DNA of 64,000 nucleotides from Desulfovibrio ferrophilus (GCF_003966735.1 NZ_AP017378.1:1-64000), one strand, 5' to 3'. Positions 51,855 to 62,252 are shown, counted from the stretch's first letter. The notes: a model not told the origin generated them from the letters alone. Translations and numbers: made by a program.

Positions 51855-54800
51855 TTAGATCCAGTCGTCGTCCTCCTCGATGGGGGCAAATCCGCGCCGC
51901 ATGGTGTTTTCGCATACGGTGTACGGGTCCATGAACTGCAGCAGATAGTCGGGGCCTCCGGCCTTGGAGCCGATGCCCGACATGTTGTAGCCTCCGAAGG
52001 GGTGCCGCTCCACCAGCGCGCCGGTGTTGTTGCGGTTCAGGTACAGGTTGCCCACGTGGAATTCGGTGCGGGCGCGTTCCAGATGCTTCGGGCTGCGGCT
52101 GAACAGTCCGCCGGTCAGGGCAAACTTGGTCGAGTTGGCATAGTCGAGAGCCTGATCGAAATCCTTGGCCCGCATCACGGCCAGCAGCGGCCCGAAGACC
52201 TCTTCCTGGGCAATACGGTGTTCGGGGGTGATCCCGTCCACAATGGTCAGCGGGACGTAGCAGCCCTTGTCCAGATCAACGTCTTCGGGCATGCGCTCCA
52301 GCAGGATGTTTCCTTCCTTTCTGGCCAGTTCCACATATTCCATGATGGATTTCTGTGCATTACGGTCCACGACCGGTCCCATGTAGTTGGCCGGATTTTC
52401 GGAGGCACCGAGCTTGATGGAGCGTGCGGCCTCCACCAAGCGTCCGACGAACTTGTCGTAGACGGCGTCGAGTACGATGACTCGTGAGCAGGCCGAGCAT
52501 TTTTGGCCCTGGAAGCCGAAGGCCGAGTACAGGGTGTTGCTCACGGCCTCGTCCAGCTCTGCATCGTCATCCACGATCAGGGCGTTCTTGCCGCCCATTT
52601 CAGCGATGACCTTCTTGCAATGAATCTGTCCCGGAGCAGGCACTGCGGCCTTGTGCATGATGCGCAGCCCCACTTCCATGGAGCCGGTAAAGGCGATCAT
52701 GTTCACATCTTTGTGCTCCACCAGATAGTCGCCCATGATTGAGCTGCGGCCCGGTGTATAGTTGAACACGCCATCGGGCAGCCCCACAGCCTTGAAGGCC
52801 TCGACCAGTCCATAGCCGACGATGGAGGATAGCCCCGAAGGTTTGAACAGGACGCAGTTTCCGGTCACGATGGCACCGGCGGTCATGCCGCAGGAAATGG
52901 CCAGCGGGAAGTTCCATGGGGCGATGACAGCAGCAATACCCTTGGGCCTGTACTGATACAGGCTCATCTCGCCCGGGGCGTGCCCCATGCGTCGTGGTTT
53001 GCCAAGGCGGATCATTTCACGGGCATAATATTCCAAGAAATCAATGGCCTCACCCAGATCGGCGTAGGCCTGATCCCACTGCTTGCCCACTTCCAGCACT
53101 TGCAAGGCGCTCATGTCGAAGATGTTTTCGCGCATGTATTGCGCGGCCTTCATCATGTATTCGGCGCGTTCTGCGGGTGGTGTATCGCGCCAGGCGGGCA
53201 GAGCCTTCTTGGCAGCGACGATGGCCTGTTCGATCTCCTCGGTCCCGGCCTGGCAGATATGCCCGAGGACTTCGTTGGTCCTGGCCGGGTTGTACGACTC
53301 CATGGTGTCTGTAGTGGTGATGTCCTGACCATTGATATAGAGCGGGTAGGTTGTGCCGAAACTGTCGCGAATTCGTGCGATGGCCGCGGGGAAGGCCCCT
53401 CGCTCGGCGGCCACGGTGAAGTCTACCATGCGTTCGTTGTCAAAGCGCGCAAGACCTTCGGGCCTGGGCTTCTCGGGCAGGGCTGCGCGTTCTCGCTCGG
53501 CCGTGTCAGCTGGGTTTTCCAGCAAGCGGGCCACGTCGGCCTCGTCGGCAAAGCTCTGCTTCAGGAACGACTCATTGGCCGTGTTTTCCAGCAAACGGCG
53601 CACAAGATAGGCCATGCCCGGGATCAATTCGCCATAGGGGCAGTACAGGCGAACGCGCTTGGCGACCTTCTGCAGGCCCAGACGAACGGGTTCGGCCATG
53701 CCGTAGAGGACCTGGAATTCAAAGCGATCATCGGGCACGTTCAAGGTCTTGGCGGTTTCAAGGACCGCAGCGATGGTGCGCACGTTGTGCGAGGCGCAGG
53801 CCAGTCGGCAGATATTGCTGTGTTCCAGAATATATGTCGCGTTACGCTCAAAGGCGGCGTCAGATTCGGCCTTGATGGTGTAAACGGGGATGTCCCAGCC
53901 GTTTTGCTTGGCGCGTACGGTCTCGAAATCCCAGTAGGCACCTTTGACCAGACGGATGGTCATGGGCAGGGCTTCGCCCTCGGCCCAGGCTATCATGTTG
54001 CGTACGTCTTCATCGGTGCATTTGAGATAGGTCTGGAAGACAATGGCCAGGTGCGGGTAGTTGCGGAATTCGTCGTGAGAACGAAGCTTCTTGAACAACT
54101 CCATGGTGATCTCACGGTATTCCAGGGACTCCATGTCGATGCACATGGCGCCGCCCAACTCGATGACCTTGCGGTAGACCGGAGCAAGGCGCGCGAATAG
54201 CGCATCCACGGAGCCTTGGATGTCCCGGGGTTTCATCTGCGAGTAGAACCCAGTGGGTTTGATGGACAGGTTCACCACTGGCTCGCTGTCCCAATCCAGA
54301 CCGTTCTTGGATCCTTTGAGAGGCTTGAATTTGTCTTTGGCATCCTTCAGGGCATCCAGCAGTTCCAGATGCTCCTGCATGCGCTCTTCGGCTTCGGTCT
54401 CGGACAGGGTTGCCTCACCCAGCACGTCGATGGTGAAGGCGAAGCCGTCTTTGCGGAGGTTGACGATGTTCTTGACGGCTTCCTTGGACTGCTGACCGAC
54501 GATGAACTGGCGCCCCATCTTCTCGATGTTGGAGGAGATGGCCTTGGCCATGATCTTGCCACCCAGCTTGCCAGCCAGACCGGCACTCTTCAGGCCTGCC
54601 TTCATGACCGGCGGCAGATCGCCGGACTCGGAGGCGAAATATTCTTCGATGTGGCGGACCAGGGATTCATTGCTGGAGAGGGTGGGCAGCACGTCCACAA
54701 AGCGAAAGAGTTTCACCTTGAAGTCTTCGTTCTTCATGGACCAATCCATGACCTTGCCGGTCCACCAGCCCTTGTTGAAGATCGACGGAGCCTCACCGCT

Positions 54801-54863
54801 GATGCTCTGGAAGAATTCCTTGCCTCGGACAATGATTTTAGGATCGATTTCGTTGTGTTCCAT
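51855..54863 (-). CDS. putA: Bifunctional proline dehydrogenase / L-glutamate gamma-semialdehyde dehydrogenase
   Basis: 1002 residues. The N-terminal half is a PRODH barrel (RLVKGAYWDFE region, FAD site). The C-terminal half is an aldehyde dehydrogenase: WNFPLAISCGMTAGAIV, AFTGSMEVGLRIM, EMGGKNALIVDDDAELDEAV and the catalytic Cys in QGQKCSACSR. It oxidises proline to glutamate in two steps. It lacks the ribbon-helix-helix DNA-binding domain of E. coli PutA. It is encoded 23 bp after an Lrp-family gene, so the two are likely one operon controlled by that regulator. Confidence 0.94.
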   Translation of the reverse strand: MEHNEIDPKIIVRGKEFFQSISGEAPSIFNKGWWTGKVMDWSMKNEDFKVKLFRFVDVLPTLSSNESLVRHIEEYFASESGDLPPVMKAGLKSAGLAGKLGGKIMAKAISSNIEKMGRQFIVGQQSKEAVKNIVNLRKDGFAFTIDVLGEATLSETEAEERMQEHLELLDALKDAKDKFKPLKGSKNGLDWDSEPVVNLSIKPTGFYSQMKPRDIQGSVDALFARLAPVYRKVIELGGAMCIDMESLEYREITMELFKKLRSHDEFRNYPHLAIVFQTYLKCTDEDVRNMIAWAEGEALPMTIRLVKGAYWDFETVRAKQNGWDIPVYTIKAESDAAFERNATYILEHSNICRLACASHNVRTIAAVLETAKTLNVPDDRFEFQVLYGMAEPVRLGLQKVAKRVRLYCPYGELIPGMAYLVRRLLENTANESFLKQSFADEADVARLLENPADTAERERAALPEKPRPEGLARFDNERMVDFTVAAERGAFPAAIARIRDSFGTTYPLYINGQDITTTDTMESYNPARTNEVLGHICQAGTEEIEQAIVAAKKALPAWRDTPPAERAEYMMKAAQYMRENIFDMSALQVLEVGKQWDQAYADLGEAIDFLEYYAREMIRLGKPRRMGHAPGEMSLYQYRPKGIAAVIAPWNFPLAISCGMTAGAIVTGNCVLFKPSGLSSIVGYGLVEAFKAVGLPDGVFNYTPGRSSIMGDYLVEHKDVNMIAFTGSMEVGLRIMHKAAVPAPGQIHCKKVIAEMGGKNALIVDDDAELDEAVSNTLYSAFGFQGQKCSACSRVIVLDAVYDKFVGRLVEAARSIKLGASENPANYMGPVVDRNAQKSIMEYVELARKEGNILLERMPEDVDLDKGCYVPLTIVDGITPEHRIAQEEVFGPLLAVMRAKDFDQALDYANSTKFALTGGLFSRSPKHLERARTEFHVGNLYLNRNNTGALVERHPFGGYNMSGIGSKAGGPDYLLQFMDPYTVCENTMRRGFAPIEEDDDWI

Positions 54864-54886
54864 GAGGTCCCCCGTATCGGTCGGCT

Positions 54887-55363
54887 TTAGTCTTGAGTGT
54901 CGTTAGTGATGGCGAGCTCGATGGTTTCCTTGACGGAACCGAGCACGATGGTGGTGCGAGTGTCGCGTACCGAATCAATGCTGCCGATCTTGCGCAGCAG
55001 TTTCCCCAGGTCTTCGGTGTCCCCCACACGGACCTTGATCAGATAGGCGTCCTGTCCGGCAGTGTGATGCACTTCAAGAACTTCGGGCAGTTCGGCCAGT
55101 TCTCGCCCGGATCTGGTGGAGCCCACCGCATCCTCGGCATGAACATAGGTGAATGCAGTCAGCCCCAGCCCCAGCGCTTTTGGATTGATCCTTGTTTCAT
55201 ATCCAAGGATCACACCGTTTACCTCAAGCTTGCGGATGCGCTCCAGCACGGCGGAGGGCGCCTTGCCCACCTGCCGTGCTATTTCCGCGTTGGAGATTCG
55301 GGCGTTGCCCTGCATCAGGGTCAGTATTTGTCGATCAGTATCGTCCAGGCCGTTCTTTCTCAT
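54887..55363 (-). CDS. Lrp/AsnC-family regulator of proline catabolism
   Basis: 158 residues from ATG 55363 (MRKNGLDDTDRQILTLMQ). N-terminal helix-turn-helix (NARISNAEIARQVGKAPSAV) and C-terminal RAM domain (VHAEDAVGSTRSGRELAEL, VHHTAGQDAYLIKVRV). Located directly upstream of putA and in the same direction. A promoter (55373-55401) puts the transcription start only a few bases before this ATG and no Shine-Dalgarno is present, so the mRNA appears leaderless. A TTG at 55384 would give a longer protein but lies inside that promoter. Confidence 0.92.
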   Translation of the reverse strand: MRKNGLDDTDRQILTLMQGNARISNAEIARQVGKAPSAVLERIRKLEVNGVILGYETRINPKALGLGLTAFTYVHAEDAVGSTRSGRELAELPEVLEVHHTAGQDAYLIKVRVGDTEDLGKLLRKIGSIDSVRDTRTTIVLGSVKETIELAITNDTQD

Positions 55364-55721
55364 AGTGGAGTTATAAAATTCCAAAAAACCTACATTGTCA
55401 AGAATGAAGTTCTATCTATACTGAAAAAACAGAACTATATTCTGCCAGGATGGTTTATTAGAGAATATACAACGTTTTTGATGGTTCATTCTCTCTGGGG
55501 TCTTTGGGGTATCGAAGATCCTATGTTTCCGTCTGGTAGAAACGGCTCTTTTTGCTTGAGTATACTGAAATTATACTGGTAGAGTAGGGGATAATCATGC
55601 CTCATCTGTCTGGTGTGCATCGGGTGCTGTATACTGCGCGCGACTCGATGGCAGAGGGGTATTTGTTCGCATAAGCCGTTCACGTCCGAGGACGTACCCC
55701 AAAGGGCTCAGGAGCTTCGAT
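55364..55721. other. Intergenic region between lrp and the double-Cache chemoreceptor
   Basis: 358 bp with no gene. The left end holds the lrp promoter; the rest (55402-55721) is AT-rich with no clear palindromic site and presumably contains the chemoreceptor promoter. Confidence 0.5.
55373..55401 (-). promoter_or_regulatory. Sigma-70-type promoter giving a leaderless lrp-putA transcript
   Basis: On the minus strand: -35 TTGACA (complement of 55396-55401), 17-bp spacer, -10 TTTTAT (complement of 55373-55378). The predicted start is about 55364-55366, 1-3 bases from ATG 55363. Confidence 0.65.
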
Positions 55722-57785
55722 ATGAAATTGAGAACCAAGCTGACCGGGTTTCAGGTGCTGGCAGTTGTCGTGACCATCGTCCTGCTGTGCATCGTATTCA
55801 TTTTTCAGTTGAACCAGTATGCCGACGGGGAAATAGCCTCATATCGTGAGCAGTCCATGGAACGGGAAAAGAAACAGTTGGACGAACTGGTGGGCATGGC
55901 TTCCAAAACCATTGAGGAATACCATCGGCGGTCCCAGGATATCGACGGATTGAAACAGGCGACCATGGCCGGTCTCAAGCGTGTTGTGGATTCCGTGGTC
56001 AGTCAGGCCGAGAACGAACTCAAGGCTGGCGATGGCCCGCAAGTTCGGGCAACGATCAAGGATTTGGTCGAGGCGGTGCGCTTCGACGGGGGCAATTATC
56101 TCTGGATCAATGACATGGACGTCCGCATGGTCATGCACGGGACTAATCCCGCCTTGAACGGCAAGGATATGTCGCAATTCAAGGACCCCGAGGGGACCTA
56201 CCTGTTCAGGGAGATGGTCGAGCTTTGTCGTCGAGATGGGGCCGGAATGGTGTCCTATCTTTGGGCCAAGCCCGGAGAAACCGAGCCCAAGCTCAAGGTT
56301 TCCTATGTTCGGTTGATTCCCGAGTTGGGATGGATTTTCGGTACGGGGGCGTGGATTGAGGATGTGACCGCCCAGATGCAGGCTGAGGCAGCTCAGCAGG
56401 TTTCGGCCATGCGTATGGAGGATGGCAATTATTTTTGGATCAACGATCTGGATTCGATCATGATCGCGCATTCCAGTGAAGACTTGATCGGCAAGAGTCT
56501 TGCCGGTCTGCAGGATAAGCGTGGCAATTACATGATTCGCGATATGACCGAGTTGGCCAAGTCCAAGGGAGAGGGCTTCCTCACCTATTGGTGGTCCAAA
56601 CCTGGCAGGGAAGGCGAATATCCCAAGCTCTCGTATGTGCGAATGTTCGAGCCCTGGCAGTGGGTTGTGGGGATGGGAGTCTATACTGATGCCATTGACG
56701 TGGCGGTAGCCGCCAAACAGGCAGCGGTGTCCAAGACGGTCAACCGCATGTTGATCCTGATTGTGATCGTGGCGGTGGTACTGGCTTTGCTGGCTGCCGT
56801 GTCGGGATTGGTCTTTGCGCGCGGAGTGACCAATACCATTGGTGCCGAACCTCTGGAAATGGCGGATATTGCCGGGACAATCGCCGAAGGTGATTTGACC
56901 CGAGACATGAATACGGACCAGCCTGCACTCGGTGTCTTTGCAGCCTTGAAGCGTATGGCTGAGAATTTGGTAGGTATCGTAACTGACGTCAAGAACGCTG
57001 CAGAGCAGGTGGCTGCCGGTAGCGAGGAGTTGACCGCCAGTGCCGAGACATTGTCTCAATCCGTGACCGAGCAGGCAGCGGCCATTGAACGGGTGACCGG
57101 TTTGGTTTCGGATATGAACGACGGGATCACCCGCAATTCTGAGAATGCCCGGGAATCCGAACGGATCGTTCTCCGGGTTGCCGAGGAGGCTCAGGAAGGT
57201 GGCGAAGCTGTGGATATCACGGTGCGAACCATGAAGGAGATTGCTGAAAGGATATCCATCATCGAGGAAATTGCCCGCCAGACAAATCTGTTGGCCCTCA
57301 ATGCTGCCATTGAGGCTGCTCGTGCCGGTGAGCATGGCAAGGGATTCGCTGTGGTGGCTTCTGAGGTTCGAAAGCTTGCTGAAAAGAGTGGGCAAGCCGC
57401 AGCCGAGATCTCTGAACTCTCGGCGCAAAGTGTGGATGTGGCCGAGCGCGCAGGGGCGATCATCGGCAAGGTGGTGCCCGATGTGCGGCGTTCAGCTGAC
57501 TTGGTGCAGGAGGTTGCCGCTGCCAGCGCCGATCAGACCGGGCAGGCTGCACGCATTACGGATTCCATTCGCGAAATGGATCAGGCTGTGCAGTCCAATG
57601 CTTCATCGGCTGAAGAGTTGGCTGCTACTGCCGAGGAGCTCTCCTCCCAGGCGGTGCAGTTGCAGCAGACCATGGATTATTTCACTGTGGCTGGCAATAA
57701 TGGCCGACCGGTTGTCCGTGTTGCTGGTCAACCAGTGCAGGCATTGCCCTCTGGGGACGATGCCACCGGTCTGGTCAAGTATTAG
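55722..57785 (+). CDS. Methyl-accepting chemotaxis protein with two Cache domains
   Basis: 687 residues. Membrane helix about 10-32, a periplasmic double sCache-type sensor (first with [15 protein letters not shown] near 125, second with [14 protein letters not shown] near 240), second membrane helix about 345-370, HAMP (about 372-425) and a signalling domain with the tip motif [20 protein letters not shown]. Senses an extracellular small molecule and drives chemotaxis via CheA/CheW. CAGGAGC precedes the start. No CheR pentapeptide at the end (GLVKY). Confidence 0.95.
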   Translation: MKLRTKLTGFQVLAVVVTIVLLCIVFIFQLNQYADGEIASYREQSMEREKKQLDELVGMASKTIEEYHRRSQDIDGLKQATMAGLKRVVDSVVSQAENELKAGDGPQVRATIKDLVEAVRFDGGNYLWINDMDVRMVMHGTNPALNGKDMSQFKDPEGTYLFREMVELCRRDGAGMVSYLWAKPGETEPKLKVSYVRLIPELGWIFGTGAWIEDVTAQMQAEAAQQVSAMRMEDGNYFWINDLDSIMIAHSSEDLIGKSLAGLQDKRGNYMIRDMTELAKSKGEGFLTYWWSKPGREGEYPKLSYVRMFEPWQWVVGMGVYTDAIDVAVAAKQAAVSKTVNRMLILIVIVAVVLALLAAVSGLVFARGVTNTIGAEPLEMADIAGTIAEGDLTRDMNTDQPALGVFAALKRMAENLVGIVTDVKNAAEQVAAGSEELTASAETLSQSVTEQAAAIERVTGLVSDMNDGITRNSENARESERIVLRVAEEAQEGGEAVDITVRTMKEIAERISIIEEIARQTNLLALNAAIEAARAGEHGKGFAVVASEVRKLAEKSGQAAAEISELSAQSVDVAERAGAIIGKVVPDVRRSADLVQEVAAASADQTGQAARITDSIREMDQAVQSNASSAEELAATAEELSSQAVQLQQTMDYFTVAGNNGRPVVRVAGQPVQALPSGDDATGLVKY

Positions 57786-57808
57786 GGTTGGGATTCATTC
57801 CAAAGAAT

Positions 57809-57840
57809 AAGGCGCGAAGGCATATGCCTTCGCGCCTTTT
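57809..57840. terminator. Bidirectional terminator between convergent genes
   Basis: Stem AAGGCGCGAAGGC/GCCTTCGCGCCTT (57809-57821 with 57826-57838), loop ATAT, T-rich flanks on both strands. Confidence 0.92.
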
Positions 57841-57860
57841 GTCATGTTCGAGAAGTGGAG

Positions 57861-59081
57861 CTAGCCTTGGCGAATGGATGCTGTCTGGAGTTGCTTTTTC
57901 AGGTATTCCAGCAGCAGGGCGCTGACGCGTTGTTCGCGGTTCAGGGCCTTGGCGTAGCCGCCGCCCTCCATGATTTTGGCAAAGGTTCGTCGCGACAGTA
58001 CCGGGTGGTTTTTCCAGACGCGCTCCATTTGGCGGGCGTAGTGTTTGATCCGTCGGTCCAGTTCATTTTCCGACAGGGCCAGGAGTTCCTTGGTCTTTGC
58101 CGCCAATTCGCCGGCAGCTGGCAGTAGGTCGGATTCGATGACCGACCGGAAGGCCCTGGCAAATCGCTTGCAGCCTTCAAGGATGTGGCTGCCCTTGACG
58201 ACGTTCATTCCCGCCCATCCAGCGCGGAGCCACTTGAAAATCATGTTGGTCGTGGTTCCGTCGGGCTCCTCCACGAAGACAGAGACGGACCATGAGTCAT
58301 ACATATAGGTGTCCATCCAGCCGATGGCCCCCTGGGTCAGGCCTTCCTTGCCGGAGTAGAAATAGTTCCATTTGTTGTCATCCAGAACCACGCCCTTTTT
58401 GCCCACTTCGGATTCGCCGTCCTGGCGGGAGACGGAGACCAGCACATTGCGCCCCTGATGCTGGAACAGGGCGAGCATGCGCTGCAGGTCATAGCTGTAA
58501 TAACCACCTGAGAACGTGTCAGGGGTGATTTCCTCGTATTCACGCCCGCGCAGAACCAGGGGGGTCGCTGATGCCGGAAGCTGCTGATGAAGCGGTGTTT
58601 GCAGATTCAGGATGTCGCTTTCCGGGTACCATTGAGACAGACGCACAACCGACGGCAGCACGAGGTAGGCGGGCACGTCAGGGTTGTAGGCGTATTCCAG
58701 GATGCGAGATAGGGGGCTTGCGACCTGTTCGCGCAGTGCCACACCTTTGGCTCCGTCCATGGTCGGTAGGTCGAGCTCGGCAGGGCCATCAGACGTAACA
58801 ATGTCTGCCAGGGTGGCCATGGCCTCGGTGGGTGAGGCTGCCTGAGGATTGTCCACCGCATTCAGGATGGCTTGGACGGCCTGCACTACGCTTTGTCCGG
58901 TCGGGTCGAGCTGTTTGGTGGGGGCTGTCTTGTTTCCGCTCAGGGTGGCAAAGGCGTCACTTTGCTCGGCCATGACTCCGCTCGGAAGGAGCAGGAGCAG
59001 GCTGATGAGAAGCAGGGTGGCAATTGTGACTTTTTCGAAGAGGCTGAATGCCGGCCAGCAGATACCTATAGTGTTTTTCAT
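57861..59081 (-). CDS. Exported protein of unknown function
   Basis: 406 residues from ATG 59081. A signal peptide ends at SGVMA (near residue 38). The mature part is acidic with segments such as VPAYLVLPSVVRLSQWYPESD and GGYYSYDLQRMLALFQHQG that do not match a domain I recognise. No cysteines suited to metal binding stand out. It lies just upstream (in the minus direction, downstream) of the LpxR and PspF genes on the same strand, but a 145-bp gap separates it from lpxR. Function unknown. Confidence 0.78.
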   Translation of the reverse strand: MKNTIGICWPAFSLFEKVTIATLLLISLLLLLPSGVMAEQSDAFATLSGNKTAPTKQLDPTGQSVVQAVQAILNAVDNPQAASPTEAMATLADIVTSDGPAELDLPTMDGAKGVALREQVASPLSRILEYAYNPDVPAYLVLPSVVRLSQWYPESDILNLQTPLHQQLPASATPLVLRGREYEEITPDTFSGGYYSYDLQRMLALFQHQGRNVLVSVSRQDGESEVGKKGVVLDDNKWNYFYSGKEGLTQGAIGWMDTYMYDSWSVSVFVEEPDGTTTNMIFKWLRAGWAGMNVVKGSHILEGCKRFARAFRSVIESDLLPAAGELAAKTKELLALSENELDRRIKHYARQMERVWKNHPVLSRRTFAKIMEGGGYAKALNREQRVSALLLEYLKKQLQTASIRQG

Positions 59082-59226
59082 TCGTGTCTTTTTCCTAGGG
59101 TCCGGAGTACGGAAGATAAGCTCGTACGATCTTGGTTCCGGGCTCTTATGGTAGTCATGAAACCAGCTAATGGCAAGCTTCTGCGCGGGAGCCTGCGACG
59201 GCATGAAGGGTGCGAAAGTGTCTGAA

Positions 59227-60279
59227 TCAGAAGGTCACGGAAAGATTGAAGGAACCAAAAACCTGCCCGTCTTTTTGCTCTGAAAATTCTCGTGTGCGGT
59301 AGACATGGGTATAGGTCAGGGTCCATCGATCCCAGAATAGGGAAGCCCCGCCATACAGGTCGGCAACGAACGGGATCTTGTCGACTCTGTGGCTCTGACG
59401 GAAGGTGTTGCCGTCGAGGAAGATGTTGCGGGCCACGGCGCGTCCATCCGCACCTGCAAAGACGTTGAATCCCCAGCCCCCGCTGAGTCGGGGGTCGTTT
59501 GCCTCGGTCGGGGTTGCCACGGTGGAGCCGGTCTGGATGGGGGAGACACCAAAATCCTGGGGGAGATTGTAACCAAGGCGCACCTGTCCACCCATGTTGG
59601 CATAGGTCAGGACGTTACCCACCGTTACCCCGAGGTGGGGGATGAGGTCCGCAGACCATTGGCTGCTGCCTAAGGGGTATTCATGCCGAATGCGGCGCTG
59701 CCAGGAGAGCATGATGCCGGGTTCGTCCCGGAGTTGGTTGTTCCAGCCTTCTGACGGGAACGTATCGATCAGTTTGTGGAATTCATTCTGAATGATGTCC
59801 GAGTGGGCGGATGGGCCGACAATGCCCAGTGTGGTTTCGAATGTGTCCAGTCGGTTGGCGTTCTTGGCATGGAGGGCAAGGGAGGCGTACGTCCAACCTG
59901 CGTAGGGTCGATCGTCTTGAATGCGCTCTGAGGCTTTGACATCGATGGGGGTATAGATTTCGTTGCCAAAGGAGAAGGCGATGTTGCGGGTCTTGTTGGG
60001 GTCATTGACAAAGGGAGCTTGCTCGATCACAGGGATCATCCAGGGGAAATACTCGGCCACAACTTCACTGTGGGCGTATTCTCGCAGGTCCTTGCTGAGC
60101 ACGGTAACCTTGACGGCGTTGGTGTAGTGCTGATCGGTTCCGGCGAACTTGTCATTTTCATTATAGATCGACATGGCCCAGTGCTCGCCAGGGCGGGTTG
60201 GCTCTCCGGCATGCACTGAGGTCGAGAGGAGGATGGCAATGGCCAGAAGCAGAAGAAATGGCAGGAGTCTAGGCGGCAT
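59227..60279 (-). CDS. lpxR: LpxR-like lipid A 3'-O-deacylase (outer membrane)
   Basis: 350 residues. N-terminal signal peptide (ending near SVHA), a 12-strand-type outer-membrane barrel pattern, and the family segments YNENDKFAGTDQHYTNAV, DDRPYAGWTYASLAL and GIVGPSAHSDIIQNEFH that carry the catalytic Asn, Thr and His region. C-terminal Phe. It removes an acyloxyacyl chain from lipid A in the outer membrane. GGAGG lies 6 bases upstream. Its start overlaps the stop of pspF by 11 bases, so it is likely translated with the phage-shock activator. Confidence 0.88.
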   Translation of the reverse strand: MPPRLLPFLLLLAIAILLSTSVHAGEPTRPGEHWAMSIYNENDKFAGTDQHYTNAVKVTVLSKDLREYAHSEVVAEYFPWMIPVIEQAPFVNDPNKTRNIAFSFGNEIYTPIDVKASERIQDDRPYAGWTYASLALHAKNANRLDTFETTLGIVGPSAHSDIIQNEFHKLIDTFPSEGWNNQLRDEPGIMLSWQRRIRHEYPLGSSQWSADLIPHLGVTVGNVLTYANMGGQVRLGYNLPQDFGVSPIQTGSTVATPTEANDPRLSGGWGFNVFAGADGRAVARNIFLDGNTFRQSHRVDKIPFVADLYGGASLFWDRWTLTYTHVYRTREFSEQKDGQVFGSFNLSVTF

Positions 60280-61333
60280 CGAGAGCCTCCTTGTGTTTGC
60301 GGTATAAGCCCCGGAACTGATGGTAGGTAAGGCCCAACAATATGGCCGCTTTTCGCTGGTTGTGACGAGTGAGAGTCAGGGCGTTTTCCAGATACTGTAA
60401 CTCCAGATTGCGCACGGCTTCAAGCAGCGGCTCCGGGCTGGTCCCGCCCGGCGCGCCAGGGGTGAGAGCGGCGCGCCGGACAGGTCCTGCCTTCGTGGAG
60501 GATTCCCCCTGCGTCTGCCGGGATGCGGGGGGGGTATGCTCATTGGGTATCGGTCGCCAGGGCGACTGGAATGGATCCAGAACAACGTTTTGGATCCTGT
60601 TGCCTTCTGTGCGGTACACCGCACGTTCTACCACGTTCTTTAGTTCGCGTACGTTGCCGGGCCAGGGGTGCGAGTTCATGGTCGCCAAGGCCTGTGCCGA
60701 GAATCCTGGGGGCTCAGGGCGTTCGATTTCAACGGCCATCCGGTCTGCGAAGTGGCGAGCCAGCAACTCGATATCACCATGCCGATACCGCAGTGGGGGT
60801 ACGGTCAGCACTTCAAATCCCAAGCGGTCGAGAAGGTCGCGTTTGAAGCGGCCTGCATCCGCCAGGGCTGGCAGGTCTGCATTGGTGGCTCCAATCACCC
60901 GGACGTCCACTCGAATCGGCGTTGAGCCTCCAACGCGTTCAAATTCTCCATACTCAACCGCTCGCAGGATCTTTTCCTGAACGGTCAGCGGCATTGTCGC
61001 AATCTCGTCCAGAAACAGGGTCCCATTCTCTGCGGCCTCGAAACGTCCCTTGCGTCTGCCGGAGGCTCCGGTGAAGGCTCCGGCTTCGTGCCCGAACAGT
61101 TCGCTTTCGATGAGGGACGGGGCGAGAGCGGAGCAGTTCAGGGCAACAAAAGGCCCCTGCCAGCGGGCGGAGAGGTAGTGGAGTCGCCCTGCTGCCAGTT
61201 CTTTCCCCGTGCCGCGCTCGCCGACGATGAGCGTCGGGCGGTCTACCCGGGCTGCCACGGAGAGTCCCTCCATGAACTGCAGGAAGGCTTCGGACTGCCC
61301 TAGGGCTTCGGTTGCGGACGAGTATTCGGACAT
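60269..61333 (-). CDS. pspF: Sigma-54-dependent activator PspF
   Basis: 354 residues. AAA+ domain with Walker A GERGTGKE, the sigma-54-contacting loop GAFTGA, Walker B TLFLDEI, and a Fis-type helix-turn-helix at the C-terminus ([20 protein letters not shown]). No N-terminal regulatory domain, as in PspF, which is instead held by PspA. It activates the sigma-54 promoter of the divergent pspA (187-bp shared region). The next gene in its operon is lpxR. Confidence 0.92.
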   Translation of the reverse strand: MSEYSSATEALGQSEAFLQFMEGLSVAARVDRPTLIVGERGTGKELAAGRLHYLSARWQGPFVALNCSALAPSLIESELFGHEAGAFTGASGRRKGRFEAAENGTLFLDEIATMPLTVQEKILRAVEYGEFERVGGSTPIRVDVRVIGATNADLPALADAGRFKRDLLDRLGFEVLTVPPLRYRHGDIELLARHFADRMAVEIERPEPPGFSAQALATMNSHPWPGNVRELKNVVERAVYRTEGNRIQNVVLDPFQSPWRPIPNEHTPPASRQTQGESSTKAGPVRRAALTPGAPGGTSPEPLLEAVRNLELQYLENALTLTRHNQRKAAILLGLTYHQFRGLYRKHKEALDAA

Positions 61334-61458
61334 CGCTTGGTTTAATATGCTAAAATTTAGTATTTTGAGCCAAATATTGGTTTATAATGCCATAGGTGGC
61401 GAGTCTTGTCAATCTTATATATTAATTTATTTCAATCACTTATCTTCTAAATAATGCT

Positions 61459-61476
61459 TCGGCACGGTTCGTGCTC
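61459..61476 (+). promoter_or_regulatory. Sigma-54 (-24/-12) promoter of pspA
   Basis: GG (61461-61462) and GC (61473-61474) are separated by exactly ten bases in GGCACGGTTCGTGC, matching TGGCACG-N4-TTGC. It lies 47 bp before pspA. A near-match to an IHF site (TTTCAATCACTTA, 61430-61442) and AT-rich dyads upstream of 61400 are plausible PspF-binding DNA. Confidence 0.82.
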
Positions 61477-61520
61477 AGTAAGATCAACATTATTCATCAC
61501 AAGATCGAAGGAGGCATCCC

Positions 61521-62207
61521 ATGGGTGTGTTCAGCCGTTTCAAGGATATCGTCGGTTCCAACCTCAATGTGCTGTTGGACAAGGCAGAAGACCCGCGCAA
61601 GCTTATCCGGCTCATGGTGCGTGAAATGGAAGAGACCCTTGTTGAGCTCAAGGCTTCCTGTGCAAAGACCATGGCCGAACGCAAGAACCTGGAGCGTGAG
61701 CGCGAGGCCATTACCGAACAGACCGAGAAGTGGGCCGCTCGTGCCGAGTTGGCGGTGGACAAGGGCCGGGATGACCTGGCTCGCGAAGCCCTGGTTGAAA
61801 AGAGTGCCTTCGTTCGCCGTCTTGATGCTCTGGACGAAGAGGCTCTGTACATGGATGGATTGGTGGAACAGGCTCGCGAGGATATTTCGCGCCTGGAAGA
61901 CAAGATGCATGCTGCCCGTGAGAAGCAGCGGTTGCTGGAACAGCGGCATGCCCGTGCCACCCAGCGTCGTTCTGCGGGCAGGACTCTGACTCGAGTCGAA
62001 AGTTCGGATGTGATGTTGCGCTTTGACCGTTTTGAAAATCGCATTGAACATCTTGAGGCCGAAGCCGAATTGGCTGCGCCCAAGCAGCGTTTGGACCTGG
62101 AAGACGAGTTTTCTCTTCTTGAAAAAGAGGATAGCATCAAGGACGAACTGTCGGCCCTGAAGAAGTCCAGGAAGCCGGCTGGCGGCAAAGTGGAAAAGAA
62201 GGACTAG
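61521..62207 (+). CDS. pspA: Phage-shock protein A
   Basis: 228 residues, almost wholly alpha-helical coiled coil of the PspA/IM30 family (MGVFSRFKDIVGSNLNVLLDKAEDP start, the amphipathic membrane-binding helix). It binds stressed inner membrane and, when free, inhibits PspF. AAGGAGG precedes the start. First gene of pspA-pspB-pspC driven by the sigma-54 promoter. Confidence 0.94.
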   Translation: MGVFSRFKDIVGSNLNVLLDKAEDPRKLIRLMVREMEETLVELKASCAKTMAERKNLEREREAITEQTEKWAARAELAVDKGRDDLAREALVEKSAFVRRLDALDEEALYMDGLVEQAREDISRLEDKMHAAREKQRLLEQRHARATQRRSAGRTLTRVESSDVMLRFDRFENRIEHLEAEAELAAPKQRLDLEDEFSLLEKEDSIKDELSALKKSRKPAGGKVEKKD

Positions 62208-62252
62208 CCGGGAGCGCTCCATAGGAGTCTTCCGACAACCAAGGTGGTTTCA

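Noticed and set aside
52980-54200. 406-residue plus-strand frame opposite putA
   Set aside because: Shadow; putA has PRODH and aldehyde dehydrogenase motifs throughout.
55839-57428. 529-residue minus-strand frame opposite the chemoreceptor
   Set aside because: Shadow of a canonical methyl-accepting protein.
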